A program made the position numbers and the translations under genes. Shown here in pieces: positions 22,141 through 31,479 of a stretch of DNA of 64,000 bases; the first letter of the stretch is position 1; every line of letters begins with the position of its first letter. The DNA comes from Polaromonas vacuolata. Lineage in GTDB: Bacteria > Pseudomonadota > Gammaproteobacteria > Burkholderiales > Burkholderiaceae_C. A model generated the notes under the pieces. It saw only the letters and a list, made by a program, of their open reading frames with translations. It was not told the DNA's origin and made no database searches. The DNA is taken from contig NZ_CP051461.1 of assembly GCF_012584515.1 (NCBI RefSeq), forward strand, positions 1,607,501-1,671,500, given 5' to 3'.

Positions 22141-24782
22141 TGAATTCATTACTCGAACAATTTCTGCCAGAGGCGCGTGAATGCTTGCAGTCGATTAGCG
22201 AGAATTTAATACAACTAGAGCAGGCACCGAATAATTCTGAGCTGATGAATAATTTATTTCGACGGGTGCATACGTTAAAAGGCAATAGCGGGCTGTTTGA
22301 TTTTCCAGAAATGACTACAGTTTTGTCTGCAGGCGAAGATTTGATGGAGGCGGTACGTAAGGGGCAAGTCGCTTATTCAAGAGATTGGGCCGATCAGCTG
22401 CTTAGTGCAATGGATTTTGTTGGTTTACTTTGCGATGACATAGAGCTGACACATCATCTCGATGGCTCACGCGCGAGCGACTCTGCGCATTTTGCAGCAG
22501 CCTTGCAAAACTTTTTGCGCTTGCATACTGCGCCCAAACCACTGCCATTAAATGGCTTGTCTTTAAACCTTGCGCAGCAAGGTAGGTCGTCGCCCTTAAG
22601 CGTCAAACCTAATGCTGAAAACTCGCCTCTGTTAGTTATTCCTGAAGCGATACGGCTGGCTGTTTCCGATTTGGTCATTGGCGGTGGACGATTACATTGG
22701 CTAGTCTTTCAGCCTGACGAAAAGTGTTTTCTTCAAGGCGATGATCCGTTTTTCACGGTCAGACAAACACCAGGATTTTTATGGGGTCGTATTTTTGCAC
22801 GCGAAGTCTGGCCGTCAATTTCTAAACTGGATATTTACCGCTGCATACTCACGTTTGAGTTGCTAAGTGATGCTGCGCCAGAAACTTTGCTGACTCATTT
22901 TCGTTCTGTAGCTGATCAGATCACGTTAGTAGAAGTCGATGCGCGCCAACTGCTCGCGCTTGCGCATCATCCCGATGATGAAGCAGACAATGACGAATTT
23001 TTTACCCAATCTTTAACGCCTCCAATTCTGAGCGCGCCTGCTGCACCGCCTCTTAACGGACAAATTATTAGCCACGAGCCTGAGAATTCTCTGGCGTATT
23101 CAGCCTCGGTTTTGCCGCCACCTATCTACCAAGCCCATAGTTTGGTTGTCACCATTTTAGAAGCCCAACGTCAAATATTAATGCTCGACGACCAGCAAGT
23201 CTGGCAAGCCGGACGAGTCAAAGCCGCAGCCAGCGTTTTGACTAATTGCAGTCGTGCCAATGGAGACGAGTCAGCCCGCGAAGAAATTAAAGTTGCATTG
23301 GCTTTATCGCTAGCAACCGGTAGCAACGCCGCATTGCTCGACTGGCTATCAACGCGACTTAAACCTTCAACCGTTGAGCTGAGTCAGCCAATAACGGTCA
23401 CACAAGTGGCGGCGAAAACTGTGCAAACTGATCATTTAAACGGACATACGCTTTCGCAAAGTACACCGAAGAATGTGATTTTTCAAAACCTTGAGTCCTT
23501 TAATCAAGATAAAACGAGCATCGAAAGTGCGGATGAATTTTTGCCACTCACACGTGATCCAAATGTTGGTGAGGGAATAAATTTCAACCGTAGTGATGCT
23601 CAAAGTAGTCAAAAATTCCTTAAGATTGAGCAACGAAAAATTGATTTACTGATGGATTTAATTGGCGAGATGATGGTGTCAAAAAATGCGCTGCCTTATT
23701 TGGCTCAGCGCGCTGAGGAACAGTTTGGCGTGCGTGAACTCGCGAGTCAAATCAAGGATCAGTATTTTGTCATCAGCCGCATCGCTGAGGAAATGCAAAG
23801 CGCCATCATGCAAGTCTGCATGATGCCGATGAGCAATGTTTTTCAGCGCTTTCCGCGCTTGGTGCGAGATCTCGCGCACAAGCTAGATAAGCAAGTCCAA
23901 CTAGTGCTCGAAGGCGAAGCAACAGAAGCGGATAAAAATATTATTGAATCGCTGGCTGATCCACTCATGCACATTGTGCGCAATAGCCTTGACCATGGTA
24001 TTGAGACTGCGGCTGTGCGGCGCGAAGTCGGTAAGCCAGCGACAGGGCGGTTGACTATTCGCTCTGCACCAGACGCCGGTCAGATACTGATTGAAATCAG
24101 TGACGACGGTAAAGGCATAGACCCCGCCATCATCAAACACAAAGCGTTTGAAAAAGGGTTGATAGATGCGCTAAAGCTTGAGCGTATAAGCGATGCCGAG
24201 GCTATTAATTTAGTCTTTGTTGCAGGCTTTTCCACCACCGACGTGGTCAATGATTTGTCGGGTCGTGGCGTTGGTCTTGACGTGGTTAAAACGGCAGTAG
24301 AAAAAGTAAAAGGCAGCATCACGCTTGAAAGCGTAATTGGTCAAGGCACCCGCATTCGTATCATATTGCCGCTTTCAGTGGCATTGACTAAGGTCATGAT
24401 TGTCGTCACTGATGGACAACTTTTTGGCGTACCCATAGAGCATGTGGTGGCGACGTTACGCGTGCCTCTTAGCGCCATACGCAACATCAAGCAAAGTCAA
24501 ACAATTGTGCGACGCGGCGTGATCTTGTCGCTCAAGTCTTTGAATACTTTACTCGGCATTGCCGTCACTCAACTGACTAATTCCGAGAACGAAATGGCAG
24601 TACTGGTGGTGCGTGTTGGCTCTGAATCAGTCGGCATCATCGTTGACGAATTTCATGAAACGCTAGACGTTATACAAAAGCCATTGAGCGGCGTACTGGC
24701 AGGACTCTATGCCTACTCCGGATCGGCGCTAATGGGCAATGGCTCAGTGCTAATGGTTTTAGATGTCAAGGAGATCGTGTGA
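22140..24782 (+). CDS. cheA: CheA-type chemosensory histidine kinase
   Basis: Autophosphorylating kinase of the operon, 880 aa from the ATG at 22140 (TGATG overlap with the upstream receiver gene). The Hpt domain carries the phosphorylated His44 in RRVHTLKGN. An unusual region of about 100-490 holds a segment like the P2-replacement domain of some CheAs (GDDPFF, near 200) and a low-complexity linker. The dimerisation domain starts near 495, the ATPase domain has NSLDHGIE, DDGKGIDP and GRGVGLDVV, and a CheW-like domain ends the protein. There is one Hpt only, so this is not the multi-Hpt ChpA of the Pil-Chp system. It is followed by the STAS-like gene at a further TGATG overlap. Confidence 0.92.
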   Translation: MNSLLEQFLPEARECLQSISENLIQLEQAPNNSELMNNLFRRVHTLKGNSGLFDFPEMTTVLSAGEDLMEAVRKGQVAYSRDWADQLLSAMDFVGLLCDDIELTHHLDGSRASDSAHFAAALQNFLRLHTAPKPLPLNGLSLNLAQQGRSSPLSVKPNAENSPLLVIPEAIRLAVSDLVIGGGRLHWLVFQPDEKCFLQGDDPFFTVRQTPGFLWGRIFAREVWPSISKLDIYRCILTFELLSDAAPETLLTHFRSVADQITLVEVDARQLLALAHHPDDEADNDEFFTQSLTPPILSAPAAPPLNGQIISHEPENSLAYSASVLPPPIYQAHSLVVTILEAQRQILMLDDQQVWQAGRVKAAASVLTNCSRANGDESAREEIKVALALSLATGSNAALLDWLSTRLKPSTVELSQPITVTQVAAKTVQTDHLNGHTLSQSTPKNVIFQNLESFNQDKTSIESADEFLPLTRDPNVGEGINFNRSDAQSSQKFLKIEQRKIDLLMDLIGEMMVSKNALPYLAQRAEEQFGVRELASQIKDQYFVISRIAEEMQSAIMQVCMMPMSNVFQRFPRLVRDLAHKLDKQVQLVLEGEATEADKNIIESLADPLMHIVRNSLDHGIETAAVRREVGKPATGRLTIRSAPDAGQILIEISDDGKGIDPAIIKHKAFEKGLIDALKLERISDAEAINLVFVAGFSTTDVVNDLSGRGVGLDVVKTAVEKVKGSITLESVIGQGTRIRIILPLSVALTKVMIVVTDGQLFGVPIEHVVATLRVPLSAIRNIKQSQTIVRRGVILSLKSLNTLLGIAVTQLTNSENEMAVLVVRVGSESVGIIVDEFHETLDVIQKPLSGVLAGLYAYSGSALMGNGSVLMVLDVKEIV

Positions 24783-25024
24783 TGCCAATACGCTACAAAA
24801 AAAATCAAGCGTTGTTCGAGGGTGTTGCGACGGTTGATGATGCTGAAGGTCTGCAGCAATGGCTGAAGCATAAGCCACATGCTACGGTGCATTTAACGGC
24901 TTGTTCGCATTTGCATTCGGCTAACTTACAGGTGCTAATGGCTGCAGGAAATCGTATTGCAGCTTGGCCTGACGACACGGATTTGCACTGCTGGCTTGAG
25001 ACTTTATTAAGTGACAAAAAATAA
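24782..25024 (+). CDS. Small STAS-like protein of the chemosensory operon
   Basis: An 80-aa protein between cheA and a second cheY. The middle segment ATVHLTACSHLHSANLQVLM resembles the STAS fold's strand-loop-helix around its phospho-site, but I see no clear conserved serine, so phosphorylation is uncertain. I chose ATG 24782; GTG 24779 is possible. The TGATG overlap with cheA suggests coupled translation. The family call is weak and is inferred from pattern and position. Confidence 0.5.
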   Translation: MPIRYKKNQALFEGVATVDDAEGLQQWLKHKPHATVHLTACSHLHSANLQVLMAAGNRIAAWPDDTDLHCWLETLLSDKK

Positions 25025-25035
25025 AAGGCTCGTCA

Positions 25036-25410
25036 ATGTCTAAAACAATTTTCCTCGTCGACGATTCAGCCACCATACTAATGAGTGTTTCCGCTACTTT
25101 ATTGGCGAACGGCTTTAAGGTTGAAACGGCTAGCGACGGCCTTCAAGCCTTGGAAAAGCTCAATGCCGGTCTAAAACCTGATCTTATGATTACCGACATA
25201 AATATGCCCAATATGGGCGGTCTTGAGTTAATTCAAAACGTCAGAACGTTGCCCGATTTTCGCTCAATGCCCATACTCACACTGACATCTGAAAGCCATG
25301 CTGACAAGCGTGCTGAGGGAGAAAAAATGGGTGCTAACGGCTGGTTGGTCAAGCCGATTGCAGACGCTGAACTGCTTAGGGTGATAGAGCAAGTATTGCC
25401 TAGGACATAA
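25036..25410 (+). CDS. CheY-like single-domain response regulator (second)
   Basis: A 124-aa receiver domain ending the operon. Asp9, Asp10 and the phospho-acceptor Asp54 (MITDINMPNMGG) are present, followed by LTLTSE and the lysine in WLVKPI. An AAAGG site precedes the start. It resembles motility CheYs more than the first receiver does (threonine switch), so it is the better candidate for contacting an output, possibly a motor. There is no cheB, cheR, cheC or cheZ next to it. Confidence 0.9.
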   Translation: MSKTIFLVDDSATILMSVSATLLANGFKVETASDGLQALEKLNAGLKPDLMITDINMPNMGGLELIQNVRTLPDFRSMPILTLTSESHADKRAEGEKMGANGWLVKPIADAELLRVIEQVLPRT

Positions 25411-25478
25411 CGCTTAAACCTTAAGTCACTTGGCTACGCTCACTCTTTTTTTTGTGATCACTATTTACCTGAGATTTT

Positions 25479-26459
25479 TTATTCTGCGCTAGCGCCAGAC
25501 GATTTGGCGACTTTGTGCCATTTGGTAGTTTCTGTGCTTATGAAACTGGCCAGTTGGGCTTGCGTCATATCACCGGCAGACACACCTTGGTCTTCAAAGC
25601 GTTTCATTAAATCAGGTGATTTGAGCACTTTGTTGAGTTCTGTATTCATGCGTTGAGTGATCGCGGGCGGCGTGCCGCGCGGGGCCATTAAGGCAAACCA
25701 CGTTGTTACGTCATAACCTGTGACGCCCGATTCGTCTAACGTTGGCACACCGGGGTAAGCATTCGATCGCGTCATGGTGGTTACTGCTAAGGCGCGGACT
25801 CTGCCGCTGCGCACATGCGGTGCGGCCGACGGACTGGTTTCAATCGCCATTTGAATTTGCCCACCCATGAGATCAGTCATCATGGGTGCACCGCCCTTGT
25901 AGGGAATGTGCGAGATATCGCTTTTCGTCATAGCGCGAAACATCTCGCCAGAGAAATGTTCTGTGCTACCTGTGCCGGCCGAGCCATAGTTCACTTTGCC
26001 GGGGTTGGCCTTGATGTAAGCCACCAGTTCGGCCACAGTCTTGACGGGGATAGCTGTGTTGACCAGCAGCACGTTGGGCGTAAGCGCAACTAAACCAACC
26101 GGTACTAAATCTTTGGAAAAGTCGTAGGGCAGCGTTTTGTAAATGCCAGGTGCCATGGTGTGCGCTACGGTGGCCATTAAAAAGGTGTAGCCGTCAGCCG
26201 GTGCTTTGCTCACAAAGCTTGCGCCTAGTGTGCCGCCAGCGCCGGGGCGGTTGTCAATGATGAATGGCTGGTTGAGCGCTTGATTGAGTTTTTGGCCGAC
26301 TTCACGCGCCAAAATATCGGTTGTGCCGCCTGCCGCAAAAGGCACGACCAATGAAATCGGCTTACTCGGCCAACTGTCCGCCGCATGGGCTGAAAAGCTA
26401 AAAGCGACGGCAGCGGCTAGCGCCATACGGGTAAAAATAATGCGGCGTGTGAATCTCAT
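25479..26459 (-). CDS. Bug/TctC-family periplasmic substrate-binding protein
   Basis: A 326-aa extracytoplasmic receptor. The start at 26459 gives a signal peptide, RRIIFTRMALAAAVAFSFSAHA, after which the mature protein begins ADSWPSKPISLVVPFAAGG, the Bug/TctC signature; GPGAGG-type loops follow (IIDNRPGAGGTLGASF). A GGAG site lies before this ATG. Bug proteins bind carboxylates for tripartite transporters. No TctA or TctB membrane gene lies here. Position downstream of tcuA and tcuB suggests tricarballylate or a similar acid as ligand, but this is inference. Confidence 0.9.
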   Translation of the reverse strand: MRFTRRIIFTRMALAAAVAFSFSAHAADSWPSKPISLVVPFAAGGTTDILAREVGQKLNQALNQPFIIDNRPGAGGTLGASFVSKAPADGYTFLMATVAHTMAPGIYKTLPYDFSKDLVPVGLVALTPNVLLVNTAIPVKTVAELVAYIKANPGKVNYGSAGTGSTEHFSGEMFRAMTKSDISHIPYKGGAPMMTDLMGGQIQMAIETSPSAAPHVRSGRVRALAVTTMTRSNAYPGVPTLDESGVTGYDVTTWFALMAPRGTPPAITQRMNTELNKVLKSPDLMKRFEDQGVSAGDMTQAQLASFISTETTKWHKVAKSSGASAE

Positions 26460-26499
26460 TTTTATTGTCTCCAGGTTATTTTTGTAATTAAGAAAAGAA

Positions 26500-27708
26500 T
26501 CAGTCGGAACCAAGCTTGAGCTTTAACGGTTGGCGTTTTTCTATTGCTGACTTTAGTAGTGCAGCGCAGCGAAATATGCCATGTGCAAATTTGCCATAAG
26601 GCATCGTGGCAAACAGCGCCATCACAATGCCTAGATGTACGGCTAGCAGCAAAGCCATAGCGCCAGTGTCCCGAAACGCGAGTAGGCCTAGGCCGCTGAC
26701 ACTGGTTAGAAGTAGCAAAGCGATAAAGCCTCTGTCCATGGGTTTTTGTGCGGCGTCTCCGGCATCAGGATGACGGCGCAGGTTTAGCCAGAGCAAACCG
26801 GCAGGGCCTATGAGTAAGCCTAGCCCGCCCAGTGTCCCCAACACAACCGGCAAGCTTGTGAGTGAGTAGGGCGCTTGGCTGTTTAAAAAGTAGTGGTAAA
26901 AAGTTGCGCTCGATGTGGAGGCAAAGCAAAGAATAAAGCCGTAAAAAGTCAGGTGATGAAAACGCCGGCGTATCAAGGTGAAGCGGTCGTCTTCTTCGTT
27001 GCAGCCTTCGCCATGGCCACCGTCTAAATAACGCAGGCTCAATGCGTTTTTGCTGGCTTCGCCAAGCGCTGCGCCCGTGGCTTGGCCGGGTGATATATCG
27101 CGCCAGAATTTTGTAACCCCTATGCCGAGCGCCAGCAGCGCAAAACCGAAGACTGCACCAAACATCAAGGCCATTAAATTGTGCGGAAAGATGGCGTAAA
27201 AATTCCCGGCTAACGGGCCCGGAAACAGCGTGCCCTTAATGGCGATAGTAAGAATTAAAAACAGCGCCAATCCTGCGGCTAGTGCCAACGCCAGCGTCAA
27301 ACCATTGCGCCTATACAGCGCGCCCAGGGCGGGTGGCCAAGCGTAGTCAACATAAGTTTCTAGTCTTAATTTGGCCATGGCTTGCGGTACGTTGACGGCA
27401 AACTCATGCGGCGGTGCATATTGGCAGGCGTGGTAGCAGGCACCGCAATTGTGGCAAAGATTGGCCAGATAGTGGATGTCGGCTTTGACGAAATCTAAGC
27501 GTCTTGTCATCGCAGGAAACACCGCGCAAAAGCCTTCGCAATAGCGGCAGGCATTGCAAATTTGCATTTGCCGCGCGACTTCGGTTTCTTCTGCGCTTAG
27601 GACTAAATCAATCCCCAATCCCCTGCGTTCGCTACGCTCTGAAAAAGGCGAGACCGCATTTTTGGCGTCTTGGACTAGCGCTTCAAGCTGCTGCATATTC
27701 GGTGTCAC
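26500..27708 (-). CDS. tcuB: TcuB-like tricarballylate utilisation membrane Fe-S protein
   Basis: Electron-transfer partner of TcuA that reoxidises its FADH2 toward the quinone pool. Two [4Fe-4S] motifs near the N-terminus, [15 protein letters not shown] and [19 protein letters not shown], are followed by about six membrane helices. The length is 402 aa. It overlaps tcuA by 26 nt. The start is a GTG at 27708; an ATG at 27696 is equally possible. Confidence 0.9.
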   Translation of the reverse strand: MTPNMQQLEALVQDAKNAVSPFSERSERRGLGIDLVLSAEETEVARQMQICNACRYCEGFCAVFPAMTRRLDFVKADIHYLANLCHNCGACYHACQYAPPHEFAVNVPQAMAKLRLETYVDYAWPPALGALYRRNGLTLALALAAGLALFLILTIAIKGTLFPGPLAGNFYAIFPHNLMALMFGAVFGFALLALGIGVTKFWRDISPGQATGAALGEASKNALSLRYLDGGHGEGCNEEDDRFTLIRRRFHHLTFYGFILCFASTSSATFYHYFLNSQAPYSLTSLPVVLGTLGGLGLLIGPAGLLWLNLRRHPDAGDAAQKPMDRGFIALLLLTSVSGLGLLAFRDTGAMALLLAVHLGIVMALFATMPYGKFAHGIFRCAALLKSAIEKRQPLKLKLGSD

Positions 27709-29101
27709 TGGTTGTTTTCATTTGCTTAACTGCACGCGCTGCTTGCGCGCCGGCGATGCGGCCAAAGGCAATACCAATCGACATGCCAACGCCGGCTGTA
27801 TAGCCCTTGCCGAGCACATTGCCGGCCATCATTTCGCCGGCGACAAATAAGTTGTCGCTCGGTTTGCCGGCAAAGCGCACGGCAGCGGTTTCATCGACTT
27901 TCAAACCTAAATAGGTAAAGGTCACGCCGGGCTTGAGGGCGTAGCTGTAAAACGGTGCGGTGTCGACGGTTCTGGCCCAGTGTGTTTTGGCTGGACTGAG
28001 GCCTTCAGTAAAGCAGTTGTCGAGCGTGGTGTGGTCAAACTGGCCGTGATTGCAAGCCGCGTTGTAGTCGTTCATGGTGCGCATAAAAGCTGCCTCAGGC
28101 AGACCGAGTTTGCGTGCCAGTTCTGGCAGGCTATCAGCAACCGTGCCCGGAAAAACCGGCGGCATAAAGTGGCCAATGGCTTTGGCGTCAATGATGGAGT
28201 AGCCTAATTGCCCGCGCTGCTGGGCCACTAACCGGCCCCAAATAGCGTAGCGCTTGGGCCAGAAATCTTCGCCCTCGTCATAAAAGCGCTCGGCATCTTG
28301 GTTCACCACCACGCCTAGTGAGACACAATCAATACGCGTACAAATACCGCCATCGTAAAGCGGTGCGCGCGCATCAATGGCGACGCAGTGAGATTGCGAC
28401 GGGTCACCAATCATGTCTGCGCCGGCCTCCATCATGCGTTTGAGCATCACGCCTTGGTTAAAGCGCGTGCCGCGTATGAGGAAATTGTCTGCCGGCCATT
28501 CGCCGCTTGCGTTTTGCCCCCAAGCCTCGCGCAGCCATTCGCGGTTGGACTCAAAACCACCAGCGGCTAGCACGCAGCTGCGGGCTTCAAAGCGCTGTGC
28601 GCCACTAGAGGCTGAAAGAAAGTGGCCGCCCACGATTTCAATTGCATCGACCGGTGTGTCGTAGCGAATTTCTACTCCCAAGGCTTGGGCGCTGCGGTAG
28701 AGCGCATTGACCAAGGCCTTACCACCGCCCATAAAAAAAGCATTGGTTCTGGCTACATGCAATGCGCCAGAGAGCGGCGGCTGAAAGCGCACGCCGTGTT
28801 TTTGCATCCACGGTCGGCAATTTGATGAGGCGCGTATGACTAAGCGGGCGAGTTTTTCATCCGTCAAACCACCGGTGACTTTGAGTAAGTCTTGCCAGAA
28901 TTCTTCTTCGCTATAGCTCTCAATCAACACGTCTTGCGGCGCATCGTGCATGCAGCGCAGATTACGCACATGTTGCGAATTACCGCCGCGCCATTCACGG
29001 GGCGAGGATTCCAGTAACAGCACGGATGCGCCGGCCTCGGCGGCCGTTAGCGCCGCGCACAGTGCGGCGTTACCACCGCCTATGACCAGAACATCTTTCA
29101 T
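27683..29101 (-). CDS. tcuA: TcuA-like FAD-dependent tricarballylate dehydrogenase
   Basis: Flavoprotein that in Salmonella oxidises tricarballylate to cis-aconitate. The 472-aa protein opens with the FAD motif [21 protein letters not shown] and ends with the fumarate-reductase-like [20 protein letters not shown] loop. It is upstream of, and overlaps, tcuB; together with the LysR gene it forms the usual tcu arrangement. The Salmonella TcuC permease is not present and a Bug receptor stands in its place. Confidence 0.92.
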   Translation of the reverse strand: MKDVLVIGGGNAALCAALTAAEAGASVLLLESSPREWRGGNSQHVRNLRCMHDAPQDVLIESYSEEEFWQDLLKVTGGLTDEKLARLVIRASSNCRPWMQKHGVRFQPPLSGALHVARTNAFFMGGGKALVNALYRSAQALGVEIRYDTPVDAIEIVGGHFLSASSGAQRFEARSCVLAAGGFESNREWLREAWGQNASGEWPADNFLIRGTRFNQGVMLKRMMEAGADMIGDPSQSHCVAIDARAPLYDGGICTRIDCVSLGVVVNQDAERFYDEGEDFWPKRYAIWGRLVAQQRGQLGYSIIDAKAIGHFMPPVFPGTVADSLPELARKLGLPEAAFMRTMNDYNAACNHGQFDHTTLDNCFTEGLSPAKTHWARTVDTAPFYSYALKPGVTFTYLGLKVDETAAVRFAGKPSDNLFVAGEMMAGNVLGKGYTAGVGMSIGIAFGRIAGAQAARAVKQMKTTSDTEYAAA

Positions 29102-29157
29102 CGCTAACTCCTTGAATCCAAGCAGTCTATTGGTCTACGTCTGGGCCCGCTAGTGGC

Positions 29158-30108
29158 TCAAGCGACAACAGGTGTTAACGATTCGTGAAGAGTCGCGCCG
29201 TGCCATTGGCCGGAGCTTGTCAGTTGTAATGCAACTTCGCGCAGCACTACGCGCGCGGCTAATCCGGCGGGAGAGAGTTCACTGTCAGACAAACTGACGA
29301 GTAGGTTGCGGCGATAAACGCTGGCATCCGAGATTTCCAGTAAGCGCAGGCTGCCTGCAGGCATGCGCGCGATGGCAGGGCCCGGTTGAATCGTCGCGGC
29401 AATGCCGGACTGAACCGCCGACATTAAAACCGCTAGCCCATCGACTTCAAGCACTACTTGCGGCACCAAGCCTGATTGTGCAAACGCGCGGTTAATGATG
29501 GCACGCAGTCCGTGTGAGCCGCTGGGCAGCACCAAGCCAAGGTGTGCCAGATGTGCGATGCGCACGCGTTTCACGCCCTGTTTGGGCAGACCCGGCAAGC
29601 TGTTGGCGGCGATCACAAATAAGCGCTCGTCTAGCAGCGGCGTGATGCTCCAGCGCTTGGCTGACTCGGTGTCAAAAATTATTGCTAGATCGAGTTGGCG
29701 TGAATTGAGTTGATCGGCGAGGTTTCCCGATAGGCTTTCCACTAATCGCAAACGTATGTCGGGATAGCGACTGTGCATGGCGGTTAAAAAAGGCATCGCC
29801 AAAACTGCGGCAGTCGTGGGTGCCAAGCCCAAACTGACATGACCAGATAGCCGCGCCTGTTGGGCAGATCGCACTGCATCATCGGCATGGCGTAGTGCGA
29901 GTTGTGCTTGTTGGTAGAAAGCCAGACCAGCGTCTGTTGGCAATACGCCGGCTGAGGTGCGTTGTAAAAGTCGAGTAGAAAGCTCGCTCTCTAAGCGGCT
30001 AATTTGCTGACTCAAGGTGGAAGTGACAACGCCCAAATCCAGCGCTGCCTTACCCATGCTGCCCAGCTCAATCACGCGCACTAGGTAGCGCAGTTGTCTT
30101 AATTCCAT
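29158..30108 (-). CDS. LysR-type regulator of the tcu genes
   Basis: A 316-aa LysR-family protein. The winged helix-turn-helix is at the N-terminus (MELRQLRYLVRVIELGSMGKAA to TSTLSQQISRLE region), with the co-inducer-binding domain after residue 90. It lies 57 nt upstream of tcuA on the same strand, like TcuR in Salmonella, so it probably controls the operon. Its effector is inferred to be tricarballylate or a relative. Confidence 0.88.
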   Translation of the reverse strand: MELRQLRYLVRVIELGSMGKAALDLGVVTSTLSQQISRLESELSTRLLQRTSAGVLPTDAGLAFYQQAQLALRHADDAVRSAQQARLSGHVSLGLAPTTAAVLAMPFLTAMHSRYPDIRLRLVESLSGNLADQLNSRQLDLAIIFDTESAKRWSITPLLDERLFVIAANSLPGLPKQGVKRVRIAHLAHLGLVLPSGSHGLRAIINRAFAQSGLVPQVVLEVDGLAVLMSAVQSGIAATIQPGPAIARMPAGSLRLLEISDASVYRRNLLVSLSDSELSPAGLAARVVLREVALQLTSSGQWHGATLHESLTPVVA

Positions 30109-30249
30109 AAACAGTGAGGATTCATAACCCTGATCTTAACTAGTCAGTTAGATAGGGCTTGTCGTTGTGCTGAGACTGCCTTGCATGAATCAAGTAATAG
30201 GCCGTTAGCATGACAAGATTGTGTGGCGCTAAAAAAATTGTGAAGAACT

Positions 30250-31440
30250 TTACAACGCTTTTTCGGCTGGCCAATCCGCAATTATCTCAGCCCGTTTAGC
30301 GCTGAAAACAGCATCTTTTTCTGGGTCGTTGAGTTGACCTAGTTGTCTTGAGAAATCGTCAATTATGTTTTTGATAGATGGCTTTGCACTTGGCGGTGGA
30401 GACGCAGGGTTTAATGTTGCGTCTGGCCATAAAGTGGATAACGTTTTGTCGAGATGCTGCAGCAGCATGAGGTTGACCACGCCGCAGGCATTGTTGCGTT
30501 GCAGCGCGTCATTTTGGGTAAAAGTGATAGCGCCCATCTCACCGGGTAAAACAGCGTTTAGTTTTGCTCTTAACTGGTTTTCTGCGTCGGGTATGGATTC
30601 GCTGTGCGTATCGAGGCAATCGCAATTGATTTTCCCATCACTAGCTAAGCTGAAAAGGGCGGTGATGTAGTGATTGTTTCCATGTATCAACGCCTCGACT
30701 ACTTTATGACCTGAAGGACTCTCTTGCATGTTGTGCAGACATTCGCTGATTTTTCGTATTGACGCATTGCTGATCTCGCCGCCTAAACGCAATGGATTTT
30801 CAATATGCTGCAAATGCCCTAATTTTTGCGCATTGTTATAAATTTCATGGCTGGGAACAAGCCGGCCAGGGTTGAGAATATTGTCTACAAGTGCCGGATC
30901 AATCTGTTTTTGAGGATTGCGCGAGCTTAGTTTTTCTTCAATAGCGTTCTTTATTAATCGCTCACCATTGCTGCTTGCCTGAGCGCCAGCGAGATACAAA
31001 ATACCACTCAAAAGACGATCACTTTTTACGGCGTCGTGCTGATTTTTTTGGGCGCTATAAAGAGCTAGCGCTAATTCTGAGACTGCCAACTTGATGTGAG
31101 GTGGAACGTTTAGCGAAGTATTGAGCGCTAGTATTTTAGCTTGCGCTTGTTCTGCAATAGCGTCGTTACTGTGCGCGCTTAGCTGCATTAGCATGTCGAC
31201 AGCTTCCTCATTTCCGGTTTTAGCCAGTCCATGCAGCTTTGTCATGCCAGTCAGTATCTTGGTTTGCCCTACATCACCTGCTGTCGGTGCATTTTGTGGA
31301 TTTTCCTGGCTAATTTCTATCGCGATATTAACGGCTGACTGATGATTTATTGCGTGTTTAGATTCTGAATTTTTATTTTCATACGTAGGCCTGGACTGCA
31401 GTTGTGTTGAGCGAGCGGATGAGGGTGTTAAGGGATTCAT
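30250..31440 (-). CDS. Putative secreted CE-clan cysteine protease (Ulp1/C48-like effector)
   Basis: A 396-aa protein that I assign by motif order only. His257 (NNHYITAL), Asp277 (CLDTHSES), Gln314 and Cys319 (QRNNACGVVNLM) follow the order His-Asp-Gln-Cys of Ulp1-type proteases, including bacterial deubiquitinases such as SseL and ElaD. Residues 1-55 are rich in Ser, Gln and Asn and lack a Sec signal, as in many type III effectors, and a PPP-rich tail starts at about 347. The base composition appears lower in GC than that of its neighbours. A start at 31440 is supported by AAAGG just upstream. Only 39 bp separate it from an IS30 end. No secretion genes are in the window, so secretion is inferred. 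Confidence 0.6.
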   Translation of the reverse strand: MNPLTPSSARSTQLQSRPTYENKNSESKHAINHQSAVNIAIEISQENPQNAPTAGDVGQTKILTGMTKLHGLAKTGNEEAVDMLMQLSAHSNDAIAEQAQAKILALNTSLNVPPHIKLAVSELALALYSAQKNQHDAVKSDRLLSGILYLAGAQASSNGERLIKNAIEEKLSSRNPQKQIDPALVDNILNPGRLVPSHEIYNNAQKLGHLQHIENPLRLGGEISNASIRKISECLHNMQESPSGHKVVEALIHGNNHYITALFSLASDGKINCDCLDTHSESIPDAENQLRAKLNAVLPGEMGAITFTQNDALQRNNACGVVNLMLLQHLDKTLSTLWPDATLNPASPPPSAKPSIKNIIDDFSRQLGQLNDPEKDAVFSAKRAEIIADWPAEKAL

Positions 31441-31479
31441 AAAAAACCTTTGTATTGAGTAGTCACTACAAATTCACTG

